DNA of 64,000 nucleotides from Butyrivibrio hungatei DSM 14810 (GCF_900143205.1 NZ_FRDH01000006.1:222712-286711), one strand, 5' to 3'; shown: positions 54,445-62,509, counted from the stretch's first letter. Notes: a model not told the origin generated them from the sequence alone. Numbers and translations: made by a program.

Positions 54445-55791
54445 TTATACAAATACTTTCTTGCGCCATCTTCCTTTCATATATCTGATAACGCATCCAA
54501 TACCGGTGATAGCCCATGTGAGGCCGTTTGTGTACCAGCATCCCCAGAGTCCAACTCCAGGAATCGCCATTAAGATAGCGGCAAAACCAATACGTCCTGC
54601 AACTTCTATTATTCCATTTATAAGTGCAAAAGCAGCATCGCCTACGCCGTTTAACATTCCTCTAAATACATGGATGAGTCCCAATGTGAAGTAGAACACG
54701 CTTGTAATTCTAAGTCCCTGTGCTCCGATCCTGATGGCTTCAGGATTAGGCGTGAAGAATCTGATAATATTTTCTCCAAAGGCAAACATGACAGCTACCA
54801 TAATAAGGCTGAAGGCTGCAATTATCATGACACTCTTGATACAGCCACTCTTAACTCTATCGAGCTTCTTGGCTCCAGCGTTCTGGCCAGCAAATGTGGA
54901 AACCGCTACACCAAGTGAACCAAAAGGCTGCTGAACAAGCTGTTCAATTCGTCCAGTAGCTGTATAGGCTGCCATAACATCACTTCCAAAGCTGTTAACG
55001 ACTCTTTGAAGCGCTACGCAAGAGAATGCAATAAGCGCGTTCTGTAGAGCAAGTGGGATACCCAGCCTTATAGCTTTGTCTATGATATTAGTATCGAGTT
55101 CCTTGTGAATAGGTTGTAGCTGTAGATATGGATTCTTTTTTACCCCCACAACAATGGAACCGATCATAGCAATTGTCTGGGAAAAGACTGTTGCTATGGC
55201 TGCACCTGCAACTCCCATATGTAAACCTACTACTGTTACAAGATCTAGAACAATATTGATAATACAGGCAACTACCAGGAAGATCAGCGGTGTCTTGCTA
55301 TCACCCAGAGCTCTTAATATCGAAGATATCATGTTATATGCAGCAACGAGGAAGGTTGCTCCACAGACTATCCTCATGTAAAGAAGAGCATCTGCCATAC
55401 ACTCAGATGGAGTATCCATGAGCATCAGTATAGGTCTTGCAAAGACAACGCTGACTATACTCATTAAGATTCCTGCTACCAGAGTGATATATATTGAATT
55501 ACCGACTATTTTTCTTACGTATTCGTCCTTACCGGCTCCGAAATTCTGAGATATCATGATTCCCACGCCGGATCCCATTCCAAGACACAGCGAAAAGAAT
55601 AGGAAGTTAACGCTTCCTACCGCGCCAATTGAAGGAAGACCATATTCTCCTCCAAACTGGCCTACGATGACTGTATCTGCAAGATTGTAAAACTGCTGGA
55701 ACAAATTACCTAAGAGCATAGGTATAGTGAACTTAACAAGTAGCATGATCTCGTTGCCGCTTGTCATATCTGTGACATATTTCTTTCCCAT
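54445..55791 (-). CDS. MATE family efflux transporter
   Basis: A 448-residue membrane protein with about twelve helices in two halves. The N-terminus has 'Pro-Met-Leu-Leu-Gly-Asn-Leu-Phe-Gln-Gln-Phe-Tyr-Asn' and 'Asp-Thr-Val-Ile-Val-Gly-Gln-Phe', the usual start of the clostridial MATE/NorM-DinF-like group, which exports drugs or metabolites with Na+ or H+. The start follows GGAAGGA. An inverted repeat lies just upstream. Confidence 0.94.
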   Translation of the reverse strand: MGKKYVTDMTSGNEIMLLVKFTIPMLLGNLFQQFYNLADTVIVGQFGGEYGLPSIGAVGSVNFLFFSLCLGMGSGVGIMISQNFGAGKDEYVRKIVGNSIYITLVAGILMSIVSVVFARPILMLMDTPSECMADALLYMRIVCGATFLVAAYNMISSILRALGDSKTPLIFLVVACIINIVLDLVTVVGLHMGVAGAAIATVFSQTIAMIGSIVVGVKKNPYLQLQPIHKELDTNIIDKAIRLGIPLALQNALIAFSCVALQRVVNSFGSDVMAAYTATGRIEQLVQQPFGSLGVAVSTFAGQNAGAKKLDRVKSGCIKSVMIIAAFSLIMVAVMFAFGENIIRFFTPNPEAIRIGAQGLRITSVFYFTLGLIHVFRGMLNGVGDAAFALINGIIEVAGRIGFAAILMAIPGVGLWGCWYTNGLTWAITGIGCVIRYMKGRWRKKVFV

Positions 55792-55803
55792 AAAAATCCT
55801 TCC

Positions 55804-55842
55804 CTAGAGTGTGACAAATTGAATCTCTTAGTCTCACTCTAG
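55804..55842 (-). promoter_or_regulatory. Inverted repeat upstream of the MATE gene
   Basis: CTAGAGTGTGAC (55804-55815) and GTCTCACTCTAG (55831-55842), 11 of 12 bases complementary, 15 bp apart, ending 13 bp before the start codon. It could be an operator or an RNA hairpin near the ribosome site. No regulator gene is adjacent. Confidence 0.5.
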
Positions 55843-55976
55843 CATGGTTAATGATAAAAGAAAATAGAAGATTTATATATAAATATGGCAAAAGTTGAAG
55901 GTCTTCTTGATATTGAGAAATATTACAGATAAAGTATTATAAGAAGTTTCTTATTATATTTTTGAAGGTTATTCAG

Positions 55977-56798
55977 ATGGCAAAAAGTTTTATTGAAGTT
56001 AATACGATTGATACACCGGAATTGTCCATATATCACGAGTATTCTGAAAATCAGCTATATCATATAAATGAGCCTGATCTTGGAATCTTCATCGCTGAGA
56101 GTCCTAAGGTTATTACAAGAGCTCTAGATACTGGCTATGAGCCAATTTCTCTTTTGCTAGAAAAAGATCAGACAGAAAAAGAGGCTGCAGAAGTCATCGA
56201 GCGTTGCAGCAGCTCTTTTGACGTGCCCGTATTTGTGGCAGAGTCTTCAGTCCTGACTGGTATCACAGGATTTCACCTAACTCGCGGCGTTCTGTGTGCT
56301 ATGAAGAGAAAAGAGCTCCCTTCTGTAGCAGATGTGTGCGCAGGAGCAAGGCGCGTTGCAGTTCTTGAAAATGTCACCAATCCAACTAACATAGGAGCAA
56401 TCGTAAGGAGCGCTGCTGCCCTTTCTATGGACGCAGTTCTTTTCACAAATGGATGTTCTGACCCGCTATATAGAAGGGCTGCCAGAGTCAGCATGGGTAC
56501 AATATTCCAGGTGCCTTGGACATTCCTTCCTAAAGGTGCTGAATTCGAAAGCCTTAAGGAATGCGGATTTAAGACAGTTGCTATGGCTCTTAGAAATGAT
56601 ACTAAAGACATTGATGACCCTGAGCTTCACTCCTGTGAGAAGCTTGCAGTATTCCTGGGTGCCGAAGGAGATGGACTTTTACCTGAAACAATAAGCGCCT
56701 GCGACTACTGCGTCAAGATTCCTATGTCCCATGGGGTGGATTCTCTTAACGTTGCGGCCGCAAGCGCTGTAGCTTTCTGGGAATTATCCAGAAAATGA
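55977..56798 (+). CDS. SpoU/TrmH family RNA 2'-O-methyltransferase
   Basis: A 273-residue protein. The N-terminal ~110 residues form a substrate-binding domain; the C-terminal SPOUT domain has motif 1 'Val-Thr-Asn-Pro-Thr-Asn-Ile-Gly-Ala-Ile-Val-Arg', motif 2 'Phe-Leu-Gly-Ala-Glu-Gly-Asp-Gly-Leu' and motif 3 'Ile-Pro-Met-Ser-His-Gly-Val-Asp-Ser-Leu-Asn-Val'. It probably methylates rRNA or tRNA ribose. The ATG at 55977 follows GAAGG. It converges on the deaminase-like gene with a 2-bp gap. Confidence 0.93.
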   Translation: MAKSFIEVNTIDTPELSIYHEYSENQLYHINEPDLGIFIAESPKVITRALDTGYEPISLLLEKDQTEKEAAEVIERCSSSFDVPVFVAESSVLTGITGFHLTRGVLCAMKRKELPSVADVCAGARRVAVLENVTNPTNIGAIVRSAAALSMDAVLFTNGCSDPLYRRAARVSMGTIFQVPWTFLPKGAEFESLKECGFKTVAMALRNDTKDIDDPELHSCEKLAVFLGAEGDGLLPETISACDYCVKIPMSHGVDSLNVAAASAVAFWELSRK

Positions 56799-56800
56799 TA

Positions 56801-59278
56801 TTACTTCTTTTTACTGTTTAATTTGTCTGCAATTTCCTGCTGGAGCTTACCAATTGCCTTTACGATCGGATTCTCTTCATCGAAGGTGTGAACATAGCCG
56901 TGAAGGGATTTGGCCTTTTGCTGAAGGGTCTTGGAGTGGCTCCATACATATATTTCTGAGAAGCCTTTTCCATTCTTGGCTTCCTGTATGAGATTTGCTG
57001 CGGCGCTGTTTCCATCAAAGGCTACTACCATAGATGGGCGGCGCTCAAATATTTCATAGTTAAAACTCTTATAAATTCCCATTCCCTGGGCTTCTGTAGA
57101 TACTCTTACCTGTACCCCATAATTTTTGATCTTGTCTGCTTCTTTTTTGGTAATAAGAGCCGGCACAACTGCATATATCCTGAAACCTTTATCATTATGA
57201 TCCAAAAGATATTTCTCATAGCCCGCAAACTTATGGCCTATTACAAAGCAGGCATCTTCAGGGCTCAAATAATCAAGAAGGGCATCCAGCTGCTCTTTTC
57301 CTTTGGCAGTTATCTTGGTTGACCTGTTCTCTGTGTTAAAGCTTCCTCCAAGGAGTACCACCGGAAGCCTGTCCCAGGTTATCTCGCTTATCTGCTCTTT
57401 TAGTTCCTGATTGGCATCAATCTTCGGGTCACCTTTATCAAGGCGCTTAGAGATTTTAACCGCCTTCATCTTCTCAAGGAGGACTTCTTCTAGGTCTCTT
57501 CCTGCAAGGAGCTGTGTAAAGGCTGCTTTCTTGTCAGAGTACGCCTTCTGGCTCTCTTCAATTATCTTGGTCTCTGCATCCTTCATAAGCTTTAAATCCG
57601 CTTCTGAAAGAGAGAGCATCTTTTCAAGAGAGAGCTCTTCATCTATGGAGTTTGTGCCGTAGAGAGCTGCTCCATCTGTTCCCTGAACGCACATGATTCC
57701 TTGCTTTAGGTACTGCTTCAGAGGGTGGTGCTCAAGGGAGTTAAGATTATTTAATCTAACATTACTGGTTATCTGGAACTCCAGAACCACGTTGTTTTCT
57801 TTGAGCTGCTTTAGTACTTCGCGGCCTTTCTTGGAAGTTGGACTGTATGTATAAAGACCATGTCCAAGGCGCATTCTTGGCATCTTCTGACCAGGTGCCA
57901 AAGAGTCTTTTACACAGGCGATACTGTGAGCGATGTTGTCCTTCTGGCTATCGTTCTCTCCAGCATGGACGCGGATCACAAAGCTTGGGTCCTTACTGGC
58001 GATCTTGACAATCTCTTTAAAGGCTGGTTTCAAGGTAATTATGTCATTTATCTCTTCTCCGACGAAGTCGCAACCTGCAACGTAAGGGTCAAGGGCTGTT
58101 GCCTTTAATACCTCAAGATTTTGCTCCAGGTAATTGGCTGGAGTTACTGCGTCTTTGACAATAGTAAGTGGAATCCTTCGCATAGCAGCCAGGAACCTGA
58201 GCATTACGCCTGTCTCCTGGTAGATCTCAGGCATTACCTCATGAACCTGTCTTAGCATTTCAAGGGATTCATATTTTTTTACAAGGGTTGTGTCACTGAT
58301 CTCAGCGTAGTAAACGCCTTGTTTTTTGTAGTTACGGGCTATCCAAAGGAGCTTATCCTGGAAGATAGTATTTCCACAGTACGCTGGATTTTCTTTATCC
58401 TTTAGCATCTGCTTAAGAGCTCTTTTGACATCTTCATCTGGAATCTGATCGATTCGCTGGAGCTCTATCTTATCTTCACTTTCCTTACCTTTGCAAAAAA
58501 CATATCTATATAGGTAGACTTTCTCAAGGTTTGTAAACACAGCCTGGCCATCCTTGATAACTGCAAGGGAGCCGCGAATCTTGACGATGTTCATCTCTGC
58601 ATTATCGAGGTTATTGAGGATAAGGTCAGCAAAATTGATAAAGGTGTTGTCGTTGATCCTTCTATCTAGGTATTTGCCCTGAAGACCTGATGATATGAAC
58701 TGCCTTGCAACCTTCTCACGCTGAGCATTTACTTTTTCCCATTGAGCGTCTGTGAGCTTGATATCAAGCTTTTTTACATAATATAAAGGGTATCTGATCT
58801 GATGATAGATTCCGAGGGCGATGAGTATATCTCCTGGAAGATTTCCGTTCATGTGAGTATGGAGATCCCCACGGAATTTGAGGTCCTTACGGACATAGGT
58901 CTTGAAGATTGTCTTGTCCAGATCAAGCCTAAAGTCTTTGGTCTGGCTCATAAGTGTCTTGGCAATTGCTGGTATACCGGCCTTCACATCAACACATCCA
59001 TCTGGATAAATGCTTGCAACCTCAGTTTCTCCTAGCCTGAAGATGTAGCTCTCTTCGTTGTTGCCATCTATATAGCATGGAACTTCGCCTTTGATGATGA
59101 ACTTGCCTTCTGCGTCTTGAGATAATGGCACCTTACATGCTTTAGCCAAATTACGGATCAAGTTCCCGGTTGCATGGTTTGGCGTTGATAGAATAAAGAA
59201 CAGCTTATCAAGATCCTTATACAGATCAACTATTATATCCTTCTCATTATCTAAGAAAAAACATTTGAAATATGTCAT
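56801..59278 (-). CDS. Adenosine deaminase-like metal hydrolase fused to a SLOG-like Rossmann domain
   Basis: An 825-residue protein, far longer than ordinary adenosine deaminase (~340). Zinc-site motifs are present: 'Asp-Leu-His-Thr-His' (His140, His142), 'His-Ala-Gly-Glu-Asn' (His438, Glu441), 'Gly-His-Gly' (His473) and 'Gly-Thr-Asp-Gly' (Asp535). Residues ~635-790 look like a SLOG/LOG Rossmann domain ('Val-Val-Leu-Leu-Gly-Gly-Ser', 'Val-Ile-Gly-His-Lys-Phe-Ala-Gly-Tyr', 'Ser-Met-Val-Val-Ala-Phe-Asp-Gly-Asn'), a fold that binds nucleotides in signalling and conflict systems. The large size recalls RdrB of RADAR, but no RdrA ATPase is in the window. The ATG at 59278 follows GAGGG; an attenuator precedes it. 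Confidence 0.8.
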   Translation of the reverse strand: MTYFKCFFLDNEKDIIVDLYKDLDKLFFILSTPNHATGNLIRNLAKACKVPLSQDAEGKFIIKGEVPCYIDGNNEESYIFRLGETEVASIYPDGCVDVKAGIPAIAKTLMSQTKDFRLDLDKTIFKTYVRKDLKFRGDLHTHMNGNLPGDILIALGIYHQIRYPLYYVKKLDIKLTDAQWEKVNAQREKVARQFISSGLQGKYLDRRINDNTFINFADLILNNLDNAEMNIVKIRGSLAVIKDGQAVFTNLEKVYLYRYVFCKGKESEDKIELQRIDQIPDEDVKRALKQMLKDKENPAYCGNTIFQDKLLWIARNYKKQGVYYAEISDTTLVKKYESLEMLRQVHEVMPEIYQETGVMLRFLAAMRRIPLTIVKDAVTPANYLEQNLEVLKATALDPYVAGCDFVGEEINDIITLKPAFKEIVKIASKDPSFVIRVHAGENDSQKDNIAHSIACVKDSLAPGQKMPRMRLGHGLYTYSPTSKKGREVLKQLKENNVVLEFQITSNVRLNNLNSLEHHPLKQYLKQGIMCVQGTDGAALYGTNSIDEELSLEKMLSLSEADLKLMKDAETKIIEESQKAYSDKKAAFTQLLAGRDLEEVLLEKMKAVKISKRLDKGDPKIDANQELKEQISEITWDRLPVVLLGGSFNTENRSTKITAKGKEQLDALLDYLSPEDACFVIGHKFAGYEKYLLDHNDKGFRIYAVVPALITKKEADKIKNYGVQVRVSTEAQGMGIYKSFNYEIFERRPSMVVAFDGNSAAANLIQEAKNGKGFSEIYVWSHSKTLQQKAKSLHGYVHTFDEENPIVKAIGKLQQEIADKLNSKKK

Positions 59279-59290
59279 ATATTTGCCCTC

Positions 59291-59329
59291 AAAAAAACAC
59301 TCTACGCTTGTAATAAGCATAGAGTGTTT
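59291..59329 (-). terminator. Attenuator hairpin directly before the deaminase-like gene
   Basis: On the minus strand AAACACTCTATGCTT pairs with AAGCGTAGAGTGTTT (15 bp with one G-U, loop ATTAC), then a T7 run, only a few bases before the GAGGG ribosome site. The G-U pair would be a C-A mismatch on the other strand, so the RNA of this gene is what folds. Expression should need read-through. Confidence 0.75.
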
Positions 59330-59351
59330 AGGAAGTTTTTGCAAATCTCGT

Positions 59352-59380
59352 TTGACGATAAAAACATGTAATGATAATAT
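59352..59380 (+). promoter_or_regulatory. Predicted promoter of the antisense RNA
   Basis: TTGACG (59352-59357), 17-bp spacer, TAATAT (59375-59380) on the plus strand, starting an RNA near 59387. Confidence 0.6.
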
Positions 59381-59386
59381 ATACGT

Positions 59387-59482
59387 AGAAATAGTGCTAC
59401 CGGTAGACGGTTAGCCCTGTTTTGATTTAAGTGTTTATATGTAATAACCGCTTAGTCGTGCAGGACGTGGCGGTTATTTTTG
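59387..59482 (+). ncRNA. Predicted antitoxin antisense RNA
   Basis: About 95 bases from the predicted start to the terminator AATAACCGC (59443-59451) / GCGGTTATT (59470-59478) plus T run. It is complementary to the 3' end and 3' untranslated part of the holin-like toxin mRNA, as RatA is to txpA. Near its 5' end it carries GTGCTACCGGTAGACGGTTAG, similar in sense to the 5' leader of the toxin mRNA (GTGCTACCG…GGTAGGCGGTTAG, 59692-59664), so the locus is framed by inverted copies of one motif. Confidence 0.55.
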
Positions 59483-59578
59483 TGTCTTGGAATCATGCTT
59501 TCCAAACATGTAACCAAGACTAAAGAAAGTCCCACACAGTGCAAGCACTGCGATAAGGTCACCGATTGTAAGTGGCAT
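59474..59578 (-). CDS. Putative holin-like toxin (type I toxin-antitoxin), 34 residues
   Basis: ATG at 59578 follows TTGGAGGA at 8-9 bp. The 34-residue product has a short polar start, one hydrophobic helix (~5-25; 'Ile-Gly-Asp-Leu-Ile-Ala-Val-Leu-Ala-Leu-Cys') and the end 'Phe-Ser-Leu-Gly-Tyr-Met-Phe-Gly-Lys' with a charged tail Lys-Thr-Gln-Lys. This matches the small holin-like toxin peptides common in Lachnospiraceae. It would depolarise the membrane when unrepressed. The 5' leader (~115 bases) contains hairpins CTACCG/CGGTAG and CAGTCCTC/GAGGACT. An antisense RNA and a LexA box predict tight control. Confidence 0.75.
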   Translation of the reverse strand: MPLTIGDLIAVLALCGTFFSLGYMFGKHDSKTQK

Positions 59579-59693
59579 GAGCAAGTTCCTCCAACAAAGA
59601 TTTCTCATACGAGATTTCTATGATTAACAGAGGTCACAGTCCTCTGGATGGAGGACTAACCGCCTACCGTAATAACGGTAGCACCAAGACAAT

Positions 59694-59722
59694 AGTATAA
59701 CGAACTTATGTTCGAAAAACAA
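59694..59722 (-). promoter_or_regulatory. LexA-box promoter of the holin-like toxin
   Basis: On the minus strand -35 TTGTTT (59722-59717), 17-bp spacer, -10 TATACT (59699-59694). The spacer contains CGAACTTATGTTCG (59701-59714), which fits the Gram-positive LexA operator (GAAC-N4-GTTC, CGAACatatGTTCG in Bacillus). The toxin is therefore predicted to be induced by DNA damage. Confidence 0.75.
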
Positions 59723-59896
59723 GACGAAATGAAAACATTTACTTATTCAAAAGAACAATATAGTGGAGACTCCAAACAAAATAAAGAACCTCGAATTGAA
59801 TTATTCGAGGTTCTTGCTAAATCTGATGAAGATGTCAAATCTGGGAGAACTGCGCCAATAAAAGATACCTTTGACGCTCTAAGAACAATTAATTGA
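59708..59896 (+). CDS. Small orphan antitoxin-like protein
   Basis: A 62-residue acidic-to-mixed frame whose C-terminal half (Arg-Ile-Glu-Leu-Phe-Glu-Val-Leu-Ala, then Asp-Val-Lys-Ser-Gly-Arg-Thr-Ala-Pro and Thr-Phe-Asp-Ala-Leu-Arg) reads like the C-terminus of Phd/YefM- or RelB-type antitoxins. The ATG lies inside the LexA box and has no ribosome site; a second ATG at 59729 is also without one, so leaderless translation or a remnant is possible. No RelE/ParE/Doc-type toxin gene follows; the next 415 bp hold only the CGTA/TACG array and a terminator. Confidence 0.5.
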   Translation: MFEKQDEMKTFTYSKEQYSGDSKQNKEPRIELFEVLAKSDEDVKSGRTAPIKDTFDALRTIN

Positions 59897-59950
59897 TTTT
59901 TCCATCAAAAAATACTCTTCTTTTTCTATGCAAGCTTTGATATCTACGTA

Positions 59951-60206
59951 AAATACGTCCATAGCGGCAATTCTTAAGATGCGGCGTAACTTTTTCAAAA
60001 ATGTTACGCCTATAATTTTAAATTTTTCCTGCCGACGTAATTTTGCTGGAGTGTAGTACGTCTATATCTGTCCATTTCTATACATGGCGTAATCCGCCCA
60101 ATTATAGTACGCCTCACTCACAAACTCTTACATTCCGACGTAAAAACGCCAACTAAAACTACTTCACATCATCAATTATCACGAAAAAGGCGTAAATCAA
60201 TAGTAC
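59951..60206. repeat. CGTA/TACG inverted half-site array, ~51.5-bp period
   Basis: Within the 415-bp gene-free stretch 59897-60311. Left arms (G/A)(G/A)CGTAA at 59982, 60033, 60085, 60136 and 60188; right arms TACG(T/C)C ending at 59958, 60009, 60061 and 60112. Three units are complete: GGCGTAAC…GTTACGCC, GACGTAAT…AGTACGTC, GGCGTAAT…AGTACGCC. Loops are 12, 13 and 12 bases; spacers between units are 23, 23, 23 bases, all different in sequence. Measured core to core the steps are 31, 20, 31, 21, 31, 20, 31. The last two units are decayed. Confidence 0.85.
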
Positions 60207-60240
60207 CAAGTCCACATAGCAGAATTTTCTTTCCCCACAC

Positions 60241-60282
60241 AAAAAACAGGCTATGAGAACTATAGTTCACATAGCCTGATAT
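60241..60282 (-). terminator. Terminator of the amino-acid ABC operon
   Basis: CAGGCTATG / CATAGCCTG outer stem and GAAC/GTTC inner stem (60247-60279), then T6 on the minus strand. Confidence 0.9.
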
Positions 60283-60311
60283 TCTATCTCATTTCAAAGT
60301 ATAAACTTCAA

Positions 60312-61049
60312 TTACAGCACCTTTGATAAGAAGTCCTGAAGTCTCTTACTCTGAGGATTCTCAAAGAACTCCTTAGGTGTGTTCTCTTCAAGAATGTTTC
60401 CTTCGTCTACGAAGAGGACTTTTGTAGCAACTTCTTTGGCAAAGCCCATTTCATGAGTTACTACTACCATGGTCATGCCTTCATCAGCAAGCTTTTTCAT
60501 AACATCGAGAACTTCGCCTACCATCTCTGGATCAAGGGCTGAAGTTGGCTCATCAAAGAGGATAACCTCAGGATTCATGCAGAGTGAACGAACAATAGCG
60601 ATACGCTGTTTCTGTCCACCAGATAAAGAAGCCGGATAAACATCTGCCTTATCAAGAAGGTTAACTCTTTCAAGGAGCTGTTTTGCCTTCTCTTTGGCCT
60701 CTGCTTCTGTCATGATCCCCAGCTTAACAGGAGCAAGTATGATATTTTGCATAACAGTAAGGTTATTGAAGAGATTGAAATTCTGGAAAACCATTCCCAT
60801 ACGCTCTCTAACCTCATTGATGTTGACTTTACGGTCTGTAATATCAACTCCATCAAAGATTACCTGACCTGATGTAGGTCTTTCCATGAGGTTAAGGCAT
60901 CTAAGGAAAGTACTCTTTCCTGAACCTGAAGGTCCAACAATTACAATCTTTTCGCCTTTGTTTATTTCATAATTAATACCTGTGAGAACCTTTGTTACGG
61001 TCCCATCAGTATTCTTAAATTCTTTACACAGATTTTTAACGGTGATCAC
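60312..61049 (-). CDS. Amino-acid ABC transporter ATP-binding protein
   Basis: A 245-residue ATPase of the polar amino-acid uptake group. Walker A 'Gly-Pro-Ser-Gly-Ser-Gly-Lys-Ser-Thr', signature 'Leu-Ser-Gly-Gly-Gln-Lys-Gln-Arg', Walker B 'Val-Ile-Leu-Phe-Asp-Glu-Pro-Thr-Ser' and the switch His in 'Val-Val-Thr-His-Glu-Met'. Its start overlaps the permease gene by 14 bp. Last gene of the operon. The signature glycine-glutamine form is usual for the GlnQ/ArtP group. Confidence 0.95.
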   Translation of the reverse strand: MITVKNLCKEFKNTDGTVTKVLTGINYEINKGEKIVIVGPSGSGKSTFLRCLNLMERPTSGQVIFDGVDITDRKVNINEVRERMGMVFQNFNLFNNLTVMQNIILAPVKLGIMTEAEAKEKAKQLLERVNLLDKADVYPASLSGGQKQRIAIVRSLCMNPEVILFDEPTSALDPEMVGEVLDVMKKLADEGMTMVVVTHEMGFAKEVATKVLFVDEGNILEENTPKEFFENPQSKRLQDFLSKVL

Positions 61050-61722
61050 TTACGCGCATCCTCCTTTCAAGTTTTCCAAGGAAAGTAGAGAGGAGCTTGA
61101 TTATCACAAAGTAGATAACTGCAACTCCAATGAGAGGCATAAATGCGTCATAAGTCCTTGATGCAATCTGGTTTGCCACACGAGTAAGGTCCGTTAGGCT
61201 GACATATCCTACGATCGCTGTTTCTTTTATCAGAGTTATGAACTCATTACCAAGTGGTGGAATGATGTTCTTGACTGCCTGAGGGAGCACGATATAGCGC
61301 ATAGTTGCTGCCTTAGAAAGGCCAAGACTGCGTCCTGCCTCCATCTGTCCCTTATCAACAGCCATAATACCGCCACGGACGATCTCCGCAACATATGCAC
61401 CGGAATTGATACCAAATGAAAGAGATGCTACCAAGATTCCGTTGTTGGAAGATGCCATAATGATGAACCACATGATGAGAAGCTGCAATACGCTAGGTGT
61501 TCCTCTAATAACATCAATATAGATCGTGGCAATATAATTGAATATCGTTGGCTTACCCTCTTCTGTAGTAGAGAGCTTCATAAGTGCCAATATCGTTCCA
61601 ATTATGATACCAAGAATACCTGCAAAAAGAGCTATTTCAAGCGTGATTCCAAGGCCTGAGATATAAAGTTTCCAGCGGTCGCTTTCTATGAAAGCGGCAA
61701 TAAAACGTTCCTTAACTGTCAT
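61036..61722 (-). CDS. Amino-acid ABC transporter permease
   Basis: A 228-residue His/Glu/Gln/Arg/opine-family permease with about five membrane helices and the EAA-type loop '[10 protein letters not shown]…Pro-Gln-Ala'. 'Arg-Gly-Thr-Pro-Ser-Val-Leu-Gln-Leu' is another family hallmark. It overlaps the ATPase gene by 14 bp and follows the binding-protein gene by 10 bp. Confidence 0.94.
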   Translation of the reverse strand: MTVKERFIAAFIESDRWKLYISGLGITLEIALFAGILGIIIGTILALMKLSTTEEGKPTIFNYIATIYIDVIRGTPSVLQLLIMWFIIMASSNNGILVASLSFGINSGAYVAEIVRGGIMAVDKGQMEAGRSLGLSKAATMRYIVLPQAVKNIIPPLGNEFITLIKETAIVGYVSLTDLTRVANQIASRTYDAFMPLIGVAVIYFVIIKLLSTFLGKLERRMRVSDHR

Positions 61723-61732
61723 GTGTTTCTAA

Positions 61733-62482
61733 TTACTCCTCAATGTACTGTGCAACAAGCTTGTCGTAAGTACCATCTTTCTTTAATTCTGCAATAGCAT
61801 TGTTGATCTTGTCAGCAAGCTCTGTATTTCCCTTAGGCAGGGCAATCGCATAGAATTCTGGCTCAAAGTCAAAATCTGTTCCTGGAAGAACATCTACTGA
61901 ATCAGCAAACTGTGTTCCGAATACTTCAGCAGGGTTCTTGTCTACAATAACGCAGTCAACACGTCCATTATTAAGGTCGTTTACTGCATCGATAGCTTTA
62001 TTATAAGCTGATACTTCTGCGCCTTCAATCTCGTCAGCGATGAACTCACCTGTCGTTCCAAGCTGAACACCGATCTTGAGATTCTTGAGATCATCTGCGC
62101 TCTTGATTGATGAGCCCTTTGGAACGATAACTGCCTGAACAGCTTCATAATATGGCTCTGAGAAATCAACAGTTTTCTGTCTCTCTTCTGTAACTGTCAT
62201 ACCGGCAATAGCTACGTCAATCTTGCCACCGATAGATGAAACAAGTGAATCGAACTCCATATCCTGAATCTTAACATCCATTCCAATCTTCTCACCGATT
62301 GCCTTGATAAGTGCTACATCAAATCCATCAGGATTTCCATCATCACCGATATACTCAAATGGTGGGAATGCTGCGTTTGTTCCTACTACAAGTGTTCCAT
62401 TTGACTTAGCGCTTCCGCATCCTACAAGTGAAAGAGCTACTAACATCATTACTAGTACTAAAGATAATACCTTATTTTTCAT
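61733..62482 (-). CDS. Amino-acid ABC transporter substrate-binding lipoprotein
   Basis: A 249-residue family 3 binding protein. Lipobox Leu-Val-Gly-Cys (Cys22). Motifs: 'Ala-Ala-Phe-Pro-Pro-Phe-Glu-Tyr', 'Gly-Phe-Asp-Val-Ala-Leu-Ile-Lys-Ala-Ile' and 'Ile-Ala-Gly-Met-Thr-Val-Thr-Glu-Glu-Arg'. The ATG at 62482 follows AGGAGG. An ArgR-like box at the promoter points to arginine or a relative as the ligand. Confidence 0.94.
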   Translation of the reverse strand: MKNKVLSLVLVMMLVALSLVGCGSAKSNGTLVVGTNAAFPPFEYIGDDGNPDGFDVALIKAIGEKIGMDVKIQDMEFDSLVSSIGGKIDVAIAGMTVTEERQKTVDFSEPYYEAVQAVIVPKGSSIKSADDLKNLKIGVQLGTTGEFIADEIEGAEVSAYNKAIDAVNDLNNGRVDCVIVDKNPAEVFGTQFADSVDVLPGTDFDFEPEFYAIALPKGNTELADKINNAIAELKKDGTYDKLVAQYIEE

Positions 62483-62509
62483 AATAACCTCCTGTTTTAT
62501 GCAAATTAA

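Noticed and set aside
56801..59278. Complete RADAR defence system
   Set aside because: Only a deaminase-like gene is present; no RdrA-type ATPase occurs in the flanking genes, so RADAR cannot be claimed.
59360..59480. Purine riboswitch before the deaminase-like gene
   Set aside because: Short TTTCTACG-like matches occur, but the P1/P2/P3 arrangement and conserved loop bases are missing, and the region is explained by the toxin/antisense locus.
59951..60206. CRISPR array
   Set aside because: Spacing is regular, but only 8-base arms repeat, loops differ, arms covary, and no cas gene is present.
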